A stretch of DNA of 64,000 bases from Abditibacteriaceae bacterium (GTDB lineage: Bacteria > Armatimonadota > Abditibacteriia > Abditibacteriales > Abditibacteriaceae): contig JAFAZH010000048.1 in the NCBI GenBank assembly GCA_019239895.1, positions 62,001 to 126,000 on the forward strand. The letters run 5' to 3'. The position numbers and the translations under genes are program-made. Below the pieces are notes generated by a model, which was not told where the DNA came from, did not search any database, and worked only from the letters and a program-made list of their open reading frames with translations. The stretch's first letter is position 1. The number at the start of each line of letters is the position of its first letter. Below, in pieces: positions 1-9,039 of this stretch.

Positions 1-2809
1 CAGAACCTACAAACATCATTACTGCCTGCACATTTGCCCCATTTACAGGATCTACGGTTATAGTCAAAGTGCCCCCAGGAGTAAGCACAGCGCCTTCAGA
101 GGGACTACTGACAGCAACTAAAGGTGTCTCTACCTCCCTGGTAATAGCCGAGTAAGCTTTTCTCCTGAACTGCATAGAACCACTACTTGATAAGGTATAA
201 GGATATGGAGCATCAAAATGGGTTGTGTTGTAAACGTCTTGCACTGCGGGTAATGAAGGCACAAAGCTATAGCCGTCGCTATTCAGCAAGTCAACTATGT
301 GGCTATTGATCAGATCATCCGCCTGCATACTAGTGTGAGTCATTGGAGTTCGATACCCTACTCCTAGGCCTAACTCTGACCATGCCTTACTTTGGTCCCT
401 AACACCGGGATCCTCCGAATCAAATGGTGGCAGTAATCCGGCTTGTTGACTTTTCAGTGGAACCACAGTATCATTCGGGCGCCCGTTGAATAAACTAGTA
501 TGAAAGCCTAAAAAAGAACTCAAGTCAAGAGGATGGCTAGGATAAGGCCAAGGGCCAGAAAGTTTTATAAAGACTAACATATTATATAGTGTCCATACTA
601 AAGCGTTATTTCCCTCGTCCTTATTCAGGGTCGTAGACTCATCAGTTATCATGTATGAACTTATATCGGTTCTACCTAATGAACGATGTGCGGCGCTGCC
701 GACCATTAAATCCGCTACACCCCCTTCATCTGGAGCGTCAGCCAATTTCTGAAGCCGATGCAAGATCCCAAGAGAGACAAATGAAAGCGCGTGTTCTAGC
801 TCATAAGTTGTATTTGCGTAATCAGTGCCCAGATTTGGTGAAGCTAAGCCTATGAAGCGACGAAAGTACCCTTGATGGAAATTAGACTCAGTGCGGTAAC
901 TATCATGATCATTAGCGAACCGACGTACTAAGACACCTCCTTGGCTATGGGTCACCACATCAGCGCGAGTAACAGCGATTCCTCTGCTATTATAATCTTG
1001 GCGCAGCCGCCGCAGGTAAGGAGTGAACAAGCCATCCTTAGCTGCATAGCTCTGTCCTCCTTGTGCTTGCCAGTCAACATTATAGATATTAAATCCTTCT
1101 TGTTTGAGTCGATCAAAGGTTTTAGGAGAATTTGCGTCTCCAATCCATGCACCAGGATCAGACCATGTCCCGTGCACCAAGATCACGGGGGGCCTCTCTA
1201 ACGTCACTGGCACTTTTAGGGTTGTTTTGCTTGCAGAGAATCCAACTTGCAGAGTTATAGCAAGAGTTTTGGTGACAGGATCATACATATCCCCGGTCAA
1301 ACCAGATGGAACTCTATATAAGGCAAAGTAATAGTGATCTCCTGTGATGCTATCTACTGCTTGATCATGAGGTATAACCAGTTCATTCTGAGGTAGACTC
1401 ATTGGACCCGACAACGTTGGATCCGCTGTTGGATCCGGCGAATCAATCGACCAAAATCCATCATCGGAAATGCCTAAGGTTGAAAGGCTTTGTACACGAC
1501 TAAAAGTTACCGATTGATCCTCTGTCGATCTAACCCGTAGGAGCAGCAGAGTGGCACCATCAGCAACCGCGCCACTGCGGATTGTAGTAGCTGTAATGAG
1601 CTTGCTTAACTTATTACCGTCGCTAACAGATACGGGAAATGTGATATCCGAAAGGTACTGTGGGTTAGCATCCAACACGTCCAAAGTACTGTGTGATACC
1701 TGAAATGAATCAGCAGAGTCAGTGGCAGCCAATGCATTTGTTACGGTGATAGGGCCTGTAGTAGCAGCCTGAGGGACAGTAGTGGTGATCTGGGTGTCAG
1801 AGTCAACTGTAAAAGCAGCAGGTTCTCCATGAAAAGCCACGTTGGAGGTGCCAGTAAAGTATTTACCGGTGATGACAACTGTGGTATCCGGCACACCCTT
1901 GGTAGGTGTAAAACTGTCTATCTGTGGTGGGTAGAGAACCTTAAATGGGGTGCCACTTGTCACCATACCAGCAGGAGTTGTTACAGTAATCTGGCCTGTC
2001 GTGGCATTTTGCGGCACAGTGGTAGTTATTTGTGTATCAGTACTGCTAATAATGGTTGCAGTCTGTCCATTAAAGGTGACTCCGGTGACTCCTGTAAAGT
2101 TTGTGCCCGATATAGTGACCTGGGCACCTACCGCACCTTCCGTAGGAGTAAAGTTCGTTATAGTTGGGGGGCCGCATTTATCAACTACGCCCGCATTATA
2201 AATAGCCTGTATCTCAGATGCACTCAAGACCCGATTATAGATTGATACTGCACCAATCTGCCCACTGAAAGAGGATTGAGTCGTTGTGCCGCCAATGCTG
2301 TTTGATCCAACTCGACAGGTGCTCAAAGCATAATCGTATAACTGCCCACCCACAGCACTCCCAGCCACGCCATTAACATAGAAGCGAACGGTGCCACCAT
2401 CATAGGTCATGGCTACATGATTCCATGCACCAGGAGTTACCCGGATATTACTGTTGTAGGCCGCAAAGTACCAGTGGTCTACATAGAGTTTGTACAGACC
2501 TACCGCAGCGCTACCGGCATCCCCAGAGATGCCAAAAAAGTCTCCGCTGCCAGAAGTCCCCCCAGTTACAATCGGAAGCCCATAGCCTGAAAACGCATTA
2601 GGATTAACCCAGGCTTCGATGGTTCGACTACCACTCAACATAGCTGAACCTGGGAATGTCCCCGAACCGGTCCGCGAAGCGATTAAACCCGCAGGAGGTG
2701 CCACACACCCTTGACCGTAGCAGGGAGGTGTAATGCTAAGCAGCAGACAAGAAAGACATATAGCTAAACGGAGCAAGGCCCTCAAAACTACAACTATTGA
2801 TCTAACCAT
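1..2809 (-). CDS. Secreted LamG / IPT-TIG / alpha-beta hydrolase protein (3' end beyond window)
   Basis: An open frame of about 936 codons runs without a stop from ATG at 2809 to the left edge, so the C-terminus is missing. GGAG lies 7 bases before the start. The N-terminus is a hydrophobic signal peptide (about residues 1-32). Next come a LamG/concanavalin-like domain (about 35-215, with AWNHVAMTYDGG and FYVNG motifs) and two IPT/TIG immunoglobulin-like domains (about 217-300 and 303-388, each with TITNF/IDSFTP and ITTTVPQ motifs). A linker follows, then an alpha/beta-hydrolase domain with the oxyanion segment PPVILVHGTW (His546) and the nucleophile-elbow-like THSQGG (Ser622). The last visible part looks like another Ig-like domain. 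From family knowledge this is a secreted or surface lipase/esterase-like protein with carbohydrate-binding or adhesion modules. The substrate is unknown. The elbow has His instead of the usual first Gly, as in some lipases. Confidence 0.85.
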   Translation of the reverse strand, partial: MVRSIVVVLRALLRLAICLSCLLLSITPPCYGQGCVAPPAGLIASRTGSGTFPGSAMLSGSRTIEAWVNPNAFSGYGLPIVTGGTSGSGDFFGISGDAGSAAVGLYKLYVDHWYFAAYNSNIRVTPGAWNHVAMTYDGGTVRFYVNGVAGSAVGGQLYDYALSTCRVGSNSIGGTTTQSSFSGQIGAVSIYNRVLSASEIQAIYNAGVVDKCGPPTITNFTPTEGAVGAQVTISGTNFTGVTGVTFNGQTATIISSTDTQITTTVPQNATTGQITVTTPAGMVTSGTPFKVLYPPQIDSFTPTKGVPDTTVVITGKYFTGTSNVAFHGEPAAFTVDSDTQITTTVPQAATTGPITVTNALAATDSADSFQVSHSTLDVLDANPQYLSDITFPVSVSDGNKLSKLITATTIRSGAVADGATLLLLRVRSTEDQSVTFSRVQSLSTLGISDDGFWSIDSPDPTADPTLSGPMSLPQNELVIPHDQAVDSITGDHYYFALYRVPSGLTGDMYDPVTKTLAITLQVGFSASKTTLKVPVTLERPPVILVHGTWSDPGAWIGDANSPKTFDRLKQEGFNIYNVDWQAQGGQSYAAKDGLFTPYLRRLRQDYNSRGIAVTRADVVTHSQGGVLVRRFANDHDSYRTESNFHQGYFRRFIGLASPNLGTDYANTTYELEHALSFVSLGILHRLQKLADAPDEGGVADLMVGSAAHRSLGRTDISSYMITDESTTLNKDEGNNALVWTLYNMLVFIKLSGPWPYPSHPLDLSSFLGFHTSLFNGRPNDTVVPLKSQQAGLLPPFDSEDPGVRDQSKAWSELGLGVGYRTPMTHTSMQADDLINSHIVDLLNSDGYSFVPSLPAVQDVYNTTHFDAPYPYTLSSSGSMQFRRKAYSAITREVETPLVAVSSPSEGAVLTPGGTLTITVDPVNGANVQAVMMFVGS

Positions 2810-3035
2810 AAGAGAACTCCAAGACACAATAAGTGGTCACTGTTCACCCGGACAGGCCCAACCTTAAGACACCAAACTAATATTTTCCTCATTATGCACC
2901 ACCTGAGAAAATAATGCTATCAGGAAGCCTGAGATAATGCCGTGACAGGCTGGTGACATCTATAAGCTTGATGATTTCTTAATCCCAGATAATAGAAGGC
3001 AGTGGCAAGTTTCTCTACCTGCGCTATAGAGCGTT

Positions 3036-3182
3036 TTGCGAGCAACAGATTCTTGGCAACGCGCCATATATTCTCAGTAACGAGCCAAGTATTGATAGGA
3101 ACGGGCCATATGTTGACAGCAATGAGCCACGCGTTGACAACAGCGAGAGACACGTTGATAACAACGAACCATGCCTGTTTCT
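3036..3182. repeat. Degenerate 21-bp tandem repeat, about seven units
   Basis: Units start at 3036, 3057, 3078, 3099, 3120, 3141 and 3162. The best-conserved five share a core like AACGAGCCA followed by GTTGA, and the outer units are weaker. The array sits in the gap 2810-3209 between two minus-strand genes, just after the hydrolase gene that ends at 3210. Read on the minus strand in frame 2920-3339 it gives degenerate heptapeptides of the type xWLVxxN, but that frame overlaps the hydrolase gene and shows no domain, so I treat the array as non-coding. The rest of 2810-3209 holds no recognisable gene. The only other signal is the AT-rich stretch before the gene that starts at 2809. Confidence 0.7.
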
Positions 3183-3209
3183 CTTTTCCGTGTGCTTCTG
3201 TGGCTAAAA

Positions 3210-4352
3210 TCAAACAGGTTGTTCTAACAGCCACTCCGCGATGCGACGGTGGTAGCCCATGCGGTTGGGGCCGTTGCGAGTCGGATAGACGCGGTTTTCG
3301 AGGATAATAGCAACGTGACGGGTGGGTGGGTTCAGCCACAGAGTGGGGCCAGTGAAACCGGTGTGTCCGGCGCTGTGGGGTGGCGCGGTTTCGCTCATAT
3401 AACCATAAGCGTCAATTTGCCAGCACCAGCCGCGCCGGATGTCGTCTTCAGGAACGGTATCATTAAACGCTTGATGGACATCTTCAGCATGTAGAATCTG
3501 GCATCCATTGCCCTGCCCTGCGTCCAGCCAGAGTTGGGTAAAGCGAGATAAATCTTCGGCAGTAGCAAAGACCCCGGCGTTGCCACACGCGCCACCCGTT
3601 TCCTGCTGCCAGGTGCGTGCCGCTTCATCATGCACCACGCCATGCCAGGGTTCATTAGTTCCAACGTATATTTCAGTGGGAGCAATCGCCCGTGCGGGAA
3701 AGTCTTCAAGTGGCGTAAAACTGGTGCGCTGCATCCCCAATGGCTCAAAGATTTCGTGGCTTATGAACTTATCGAGACGTTCACCACTAAGCATCTCTGT
3801 CACACGGGCCAATAAGAAATAGTTAGTGCAGGAATACAGGACAGACTCACCGGGGGGAGTTTTCAAGCGAGCGGCAGCGATGCGCTCCACCCATTGCTCG
3901 GTGGGGACAAAGCCCCGATGCAAACTAGCAACGGGGCCTTCAATGGTCGGCGTTTTGGTGAAAGATTGAATGGCAATCTCAATACCACTGGAATGGTTCA
4001 ACAACTGCCGTAGCGTGATGGCTTGTTTGTCAGTCGTAGCGAACTGAGGCAGAAAGCGGGTCAATGGTGCTTCAACCTGAACCCCCGCAGCGCGGGCGGC
4101 GATGAGGAAAGCCGTGGCGGTAAACAGCTTGCTCAGGGAGGCAATATCATAGATAGTATTGCGCTCTACCAGGCCAGACCAGGCTGCACCATCCACTGCT
4201 TCATAAGTCTTAGTCCCAAAAGCCTCATGCGCCACAATTCCAGTTGGGTTCGCCAGCCAGACTACCCCGCCAGGAAAAGCGCGTTCAGCGATGGCTTCCT
4301 TAAAAATGTCACTTAATATTAACCTTATCTGACTACTGTAGTTATATTCCAT
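3210..4352 (-). CDS. Serine hydrolase, beta-lactamase (class C / PBP-like) family
   Basis: The protein has 380 residues, the usual length for the family. It shows the three motifs of the penicillin-recognising fold: SLSK with nucleophile Ser72 and Lys75, YxN as YSCTNY near residue 170, and HTG in SAGHTGF near residue 340. Family members include D-alanyl-D-alanine carboxypeptidases, AmpC-like beta-lactamases and esterases; the exact substrate cannot be read here. No signal peptide is visible, so it may be cytoplasmic. It is the second gene of a minus-strand run, with a 400-bp repeat-bearing gap before the LamG hydrolase. The region 4353-4524 upstream is AT-rich and divergent from the WD40-caspase gene, so it probably holds both promoters. 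Confidence 0.85.
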   Translation of the reverse strand: MEYNYSSQIRLILSDIFKEAIAERAFPGGVVWLANPTGIVAHEAFGTKTYEAVDGAAWSGLVERNTIYDIASLSKLFTATAFLIAARAAGVQVEAPLTRFLPQFATTDKQAITLRQLLNHSSGIEIAIQSFTKTPTIEGPVASLHRGFVPTEQWVERIAAARLKTPPGESVLYSCTNYFLLARVTEMLSGERLDKFISHEIFEPLGMQRTSFTPLEDFPARAIAPTEIYVGTNEPWHGVVHDEAARTWQQETGGACGNAGVFATAEDLSRFTQLWLDAGQGNGCQILHAEDVHQAFNDTVPEDDIRRGWCWQIDAYGYMSETAPPHSAGHTGFTGPTLWLNPPTRHVAIILENRVYPTRNGPNRMGYHRRIAEWLLEQPV

Positions 4353-4524
4353 GCGATATCACCATTGCGTTATACGAGCACCATAACAGATTATTGCAAA
4401 ATACAGCAAAATCTTTATTTTTATATACATTATTGTTCAATTTTTAACAGCGGCACCCAACTAAATGTGCTAACTTATTAGCGACTACCATCACTCATAA
4501 CGCCGTTCTACAATTGAGGCAATC

Positions 4525-7500
4525 ATGCACATCCGCTCTCTCTTTTTGATATCTGTTTCAACCCTTTTGATTCTACATTTACAATTCAATGTCTGGGGAT
4601 TTCAGGCTCTCGATGGCGTTACTCAAGTTTCTTCCCCCCATCAGGTAGCTCTCTTGCGCCCGGAGCTTGATTTAGAAATTGGACATAGTGGTGCTATACA
4701 GGGTCTTGCCTTCGCACCAGATGGCAAGACCCTGGCAAGTGGCAGCTTAGATGGCACAGTTAAATTGTGGGACGTAGCGACAGGCCAATTAAAGCACACT
4801 ATAGAAGAAGATAGAATAGCTATAACTGGTAAAGCACATTACCTTAACTCCGTTGTAGCATTGGCTTACTCACCAGATGGCAAATTGCTGGTGTGGGGGA
4901 GAATGGACGGAACTGTAGAAGTATGGAATACAGATGCTAGCCATATACAAAAGAATTTCAAATCAGATCAAAAGAATCTCCGTGCATTAGCTATTGCTCC
5001 TGATGGTATAACGCTCGCTTTATCTGGTGACCTAGATGTACTCCTATACAATATACAAACAGGAGTTTTGACACAGCCACTAAAAGGGCTAAAAGAACCT
5101 GTCTTCACGATTGCCTTTGCCCCTGATGGGCAAACGCTGGCGGGTGGCGGTGGAACTCTGATGCAATCTGGGTTCATCGCACTATGGAACATTAAGACCG
5201 GCAACTTGCGGGTGCTCCCTATACCAGGAGAAATGATAATGGTAGTAACCTTCTCGCAGAATAGCCAGAGTTTGGCAAGTGGAAGCTTCAATGGCACAAT
5301 CAGACTCTGGAATACGCAAACCGGGGACCTCCAACGCACCTTCACCGGTCATAAAGCAGGTGTGACCTCACTTGTTTTCTTACACCCCAAGCTCTCTACT
5401 ATAGAATCCTCAGCGCGAAACTTGACTTCAAACTTACCAGCAGGATCAAACTCAGTGGCTACATTGAATGAAATGATAGTCAGTGGAAGTTTTGATAAAA
5501 CTATTAGAATTTGGAATATCCAAACCGGAAACCTTGAGCGCACCTTACCTAACTATAAAGATAGTGTTACGGCATTGGCTCTCACCCCTGATGGTCAAAC
5601 TTTGGCTAGTGGGAGTGGCCTGCTTAAAGGTATTGTGCGTCTGTGGAACATACCCACAGGACAATTAATAAATGTACCTTTAGAAACCCCAATGCGAACG
5701 ACCTCCCTGGCTTACTCCCCTGATGGACAGAGCATCGCATGTGGCAGTATTGACCATAAAATAAGGCTTTGGAATACGAAGACGGGTAAAATCCAGCGTG
5801 TCCTAACGGGTCTTCCTGAGGTAGTCGGTTCCCTTGCTTTCTCCCACGATAGTAAAACCCTGGCCAGTGAGATAGATAATAAGGGGCTTAAACTGTGGAA
5901 TGCATCTACAGGCCAACTTCAACGCACTCTCAAAGGTAAAACAACCTGGCTACCTCTGAAGGCAATTTCCTTTTCGCAAGACAACAAAATGGTAGTGGGG
6001 TGTGGGGGGGATGGAATTATCCGAGCATGGAATCTAAAAACTGGCACTTTAGAGCATCTCTTTCATTCTATTGACCACTCTACGGCACTGGCTTTCTCGG
6101 ATGACAGCAAAGCTTTAGCTATCAGCAAAGGCAGCAAAATCATAGTCTGGGATGTGTTAACAGGCAAGCAGCAACATATATTACAAGGACATACCAATAA
6201 TATAACTGCCGTCGCTTTCGCCCACGACAATAAAACATTAGCCAGTGTAAGTTGGGATGCCACAATCAGGCTCTGGAATACGCGCACTGGAGCCTTGCAG
6301 CATATCATAACAGGACAAACTTCGCGTGCTATGAGTGTTAATTTTTCGCCGGATAGCCGCAACGTGGCAACCGGTGATTTCCAAGGACTTAAGCTCTGGA
6401 ATGTACAGACAGGTAAGCTAATCTGGACGACCCCTGAAACCGTTGGTCTTACCACAGCTATAGCTTTTGCTCCCGATGGTATCACAGTAACGACGAGTGG
6501 TGCAGATAATACGATTAGGATTTGGCGGGCATCAAGCGGACGGCTATTAGTGACGCTTTATGCCTTACAATCAGCAACAACGCAAAATAAAGCTAACTCC
6601 ACATCCGGAGTTAACAGTTCAATTCCATTCATTATAAGTCCAAATGCATTAGAATATTTAACCGTAACCCCAGAGGGCTACTACGCAGGTTCGGCCCAGG
6701 CCGACCGTTTTGTAAAATTCCGTTTAGGAGACGCTACATTTCCAGCGGAAAGCTTTCAGGCGCGCTACTATCGTCCCGATTTAATTAGAAAAGCATTGTC
6801 TGGCGAAACAATGCCATTGCCAGCAATGTTTAAAGGGCCTTTTCCGCCCCTCGCCAGTTACACATCTCCCCATAATAATCAAGAAGTAGCTGGCGACAAT
6901 ATTCAAATCGGAGTTGAAGCCACAGACGACAGCCAAATAAATTCAATTGCATTCTTCGTCAACGGAACCCGCGTCCGCCCTAAACCGATTACTGCTGAAA
7001 GTCGCCCTCTAACTGCCGATAGCCGCTCTCTCTTAGAGAATAACATGCGCATCCCCAAAGCGCACCAAAAATTCTGGCGGTTTATAACTTCGGTTCCCTG
7101 CCCAACAGGAACTACCACTATCAAGTTACAAATGATTGCCTTTGATGATGACGGCTTACAATCGCCACGAGAAGAACTTCTGCTACACCGCGCCCCTACA
7201 GCATTTATAAAAGGGCATCTTTTAGGTCTCTGTGTCGGCGTAAGTCATTATCAAGATAATGGGCTGGATTTAGAATATGCGGATCAAGATGCTATGAGGT
7301 TAGCTGCCGCGCTTAATCAGCAGCAAAGCCTCTATACCAAACCTCATATCGAGACCCTCATTAACGAGCAGGCAACATGTGCTAACATCAAAGTCAACTT
7401 AGACCGCTGCATTCAACAAGTCACGAGGGCTGATACCATAATCATCTTTCTAAGTGGTCATGGATGGAGTAATGATGAGCAAAACTTTTACTTTGCTACA

Positions 7501-7977
7501 CACGAGGTGGATCGCAAAAACATCGAAGGGACAGCATTACCGTGGCGTGAGGTAACAGCACGGTTAGATCAATTATCGGAAAAAAGTAAGCTATTGATTA
7601 TCTTGTTGGATGCCTGTCACAGTGGCACGGCTAAAATCACTAGAACTCCCAACAGAGCCAGTAACGAAGGGTTGATGCGCGCCACAAATGCTCACTCCGG
7701 CGTCCTGGTTTTAACCAGTTGCGCGAGTAGCGAGGTTTCAGTCGAATTACCTGACCAAAAACATGGCGCTTTTACCAAGGCAATTTTAGATGTCTTAGGC
7801 GGTAGGGGCAAATCTAAAAAATCAAATGCCCATCCAATTCAGCACAATTTATCACTTTGGAAATTTATAGATTATGTTAAAGATGGTGTGCGTGGCCTAG
7901 TTAGTGATATGCAGCATCCACACGTCTCCAACTTAGACGATTATGATTTCGATGCCAATGTTTTCGCCACTCCTTAA
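4525..7977 (+). CDS. Secreted WD40-repeat protein with C-terminal caspase-like peptidase domain
   Basis: The protein has 1150 residues. An N-terminal hydrophobic segment (about 1-25) suggests export or membrane anchoring. Residues about 45-690 hold 14 WD40 repeats, each ending in LWNxxTG-type strands, enough for two seven-bladed propellers. A linker (about 700-890) contains an Ig-like segment. The C-terminal domain (about 895-1140) is a peptidase C14/metacaspase: FLSGHG supplies His979 and LLDACHSG supplies Cys1031, the expected catalytic dyad, so it should be active. WD40-caspase fusions are known in bacteria with complex signalling, usually as suspected regulated proteases; target and trigger are unknown. 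GAGG lies about 8 bases before ATG 4525. A heptapeptide duplication from a 21-bp repeat lies in the linker at 6991-7032. Confidence 0.88.
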   Translation: MHIRSLFLISVSTLLILHLQFNVWGFQALDGVTQVSSPHQVALLRPELDLEIGHSGAIQGLAFAPDGKTLASGSLDGTVKLWDVATGQLKHTIEEDRIAITGKAHYLNSVVALAYSPDGKLLVWGRMDGTVEVWNTDASHIQKNFKSDQKNLRALAIAPDGITLALSGDLDVLLYNIQTGVLTQPLKGLKEPVFTIAFAPDGQTLAGGGGTLMQSGFIALWNIKTGNLRVLPIPGEMIMVVTFSQNSQSLASGSFNGTIRLWNTQTGDLQRTFTGHKAGVTSLVFLHPKLSTIESSARNLTSNLPAGSNSVATLNEMIVSGSFDKTIRIWNIQTGNLERTLPNYKDSVTALALTPDGQTLASGSGLLKGIVRLWNIPTGQLINVPLETPMRTTSLAYSPDGQSIACGSIDHKIRLWNTKTGKIQRVLTGLPEVVGSLAFSHDSKTLASEIDNKGLKLWNASTGQLQRTLKGKTTWLPLKAISFSQDNKMVVGCGGDGIIRAWNLKTGTLEHLFHSIDHSTALAFSDDSKALAISKGSKIIVWDVLTGKQQHILQGHTNNITAVAFAHDNKTLASVSWDATIRLWNTRTGALQHIITGQTSRAMSVNFSPDSRNVATGDFQGLKLWNVQTGKLIWTTPETVGLTTAIAFAPDGITVTTSGADNTIRIWRASSGRLLVTLYALQSATTQNKANSTSGVNSSIPFIISPNALEYLTVTPEGYYAGSAQADRFVKFRLGDATFPAESFQARYYRPDLIRKALSGETMPLPAMFKGPFPPLASYTSPHNNQEVAGDNIQIGVEATDDSQINSIAFFVNGTRVRPKPITAESRPLTADSRSLLENNMRIPKAHQKFWRFITSVPCPTGTTTIKLQMIAFDDDGLQSPREELLLHRAPTAFIKGHLLGLCVGVSHYQDNGLDLEYADQDAMRLAAALNQQQSLYTKPHIETLINEQATCANIKVNLDRCIQQVTRADTIIIFLSGHGWSNDEQNFYFATHEVDRKNIEGTALPWREVTARLDQLSEKSKLLIILLDACHSGTAKITRTPNRASNEGLMRATNAHSGVLVLTSCASSEVSVELPDQKHGAFTKAILDVLGGRGKSKKSNAHPIQHNLSLWKFIDYVKDGVRGLVSDMQHPHVSNLDDYDFDANVFATP
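6991..7032 (+). repeat. In-frame 21-bp direct duplication inside the WD40-caspase gene
   Basis: Two adjacent 21-base units (6991-7011 and 7012-7032) encode the near-identical heptapeptides TAESRPL and TADSRSL. They lie in the linker between the WD40 propellers and the caspase domain. The surrounding domain shows no such periodicity, so this looks like a small in-frame insertion or slippage product in a tolerant surface loop. Confidence 0.6.
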
Positions 7978-8020
7978 CCAACCACTGCGAACTCCAATCA
8001 TTAAATGCGTTAATCTATTA

Positions 8021-8043
8021 AACTTGCTTCAACAAAGCAAGTT
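8021..8043 (+). terminator. Hairpin after the WD40-caspase gene; gap 7978-8438 otherwise empty
   Basis: A 9-bp perfect stem (AACTTGCTT / AAGCAAGTT) with a 5-base loop sits 44 bases after the stop codon. There is no clear U-run, so termination is only possible, not shown. The rest of 7978-8438 contains no gene, RNA or mobile element I can recognise. An imperfect CTAATAT / ATATTAG pairing near 8399-8433 could end the minus-strand gene at 8439. Confidence 0.35.
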
Positions 8044-8438
8044 ACCCTTGTATCTTTACCAGCATTCACGCAGTTAATAATTTTCTATGGTCCTATAGCC
8101 TTTAGTGATTGGATGGCTACACGGCGGGAGAGGCGCGGAGCCTACCCCACCGTGATTGTCTGTAGCCTCTTATCCGTTCAGGGCTATACCCCCACCCATT
8201 TTATTATCTCTTATAGAACTTAGAGCGATAAAAACTTCCGTGAGAAATGTAGTACCGAAGTTGTAGGGACAGCAAATGACAGCCCTCTAAAAGTAAGGAC
8301 TGCCGCTGCATTAAGAGTGAGCGCCGCCACTACCCCTCTAAGTGCTATAAAAATAATTTGAATTGCGTTTTATGGTAAGGAGACTGAATTTCTGTCACTA
8401 ATATTGGCAGTTCGCACTCAATATATTAGTTGAGTCCC

Positions 8439-8816
8439 CTACAGAGAAAACATCTTTTTTATCTCATCCATTATTTTGTCCTGCAAAGGATTGTCGCAGG
8501 CGCCATCTTGGGTCTCAAATACCCCATAATACAAGCTCCAGTATTGGTCACCGTCATTTTGAACTAAACACGCTACCCCATGACAGTCCCCCAGCAGGGT
8601 TCCTCCCATATTGGGATCTGCGGCTGTGACGGTTGCTATGGAATTATCTACGTCACACATTACAGCCCAGCCCATTGGGTCTTGATCTGTAGCCGCCTCA
8701 AGATAGATTATCCATTGATAGCCACTAGGATTTAGTACGGCGTTACTATACAACGTGATTGGGACATCATCACTCGTTCCCGGTGGAATATAAAGTGGTT
8801 TAAGGTCGGCCATCAT
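8439..8816 (-). CDS. Small hypothetical protein, 125 aa
   Basis: I do not recognise this protein. It has a strong AGGAGAT ribosome-binding site directly before a double ATG, which supports it as a real gene. The sequence is acidic, has four Cys residues and alternating aromatic/hydrophobic stretches (WIIYLEA, YWSLYYGVFE) that suggest a compact beta-rich domain, and ends in a short amphipathic helix (DKIMDEIKKMF). No signal peptide or membrane segment is seen. It lies on the opposite strand between the WD40-caspase gene and the cyclase-STAND gene and is divergent from the latter. No function is assigned. Confidence 0.6.
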   Translation of the reverse strand: MMADLKPLYIPPGTSDDVPITLYSNAVLNPSGYQWIIYLEAATDQDPMGWAVMCDVDNSIATVTAADPNMGGTLLGDCHGVACLVQNDGDQYWSLYYGVFETQDGACDNPLQDKIMDEIKKMFSL

Positions 8817-8978
8817 GTATCTCCTTGAATCAATTTAAGCAAAGCTTACTACCTTTACTATCTCTGTGCAACTCTTCGCGTCGTCTGCACTTGAACTTAT
8901 GAGCTTGAGTTTGACAGGGGTGTGTATTCCATCTAGAGGATGGATTCAAATCTGCACGTTATCCACGCAAGAGAATCC

Positions 8979-9004
8979 TTGATGGCATCATTAGACGCTA
9001 TAAT
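8979..9004 (+). promoter_or_regulatory. Possible promoter for the cyclase/NB-ARC gene
   Basis: A perfect TATAAT at 8999-9004 lies 35 bases before the ATG at 9040. The nearest -35-like hexamer, TTGATG at 8979-8984, is only 14 bases away instead of about 17, so the pair is suboptimal. Confidence 0.3.
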
Positions 9005-9039
9005 CATAGTTTATAAATTTACACTTTCGATATAGTCCT

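Noticed and set aside
3036..3182. Possible CRISPR-like array
   Set aside because: Units are directly adjacent, degenerate and without spacers; no cas gene is present.
2920..3339. 139-codon minus-strand frame across the 21-bp repeats
   Set aside because: It overlaps the hydrolase gene on the same strand, has no domain, and its heptad pattern is explained by the DNA repeat.
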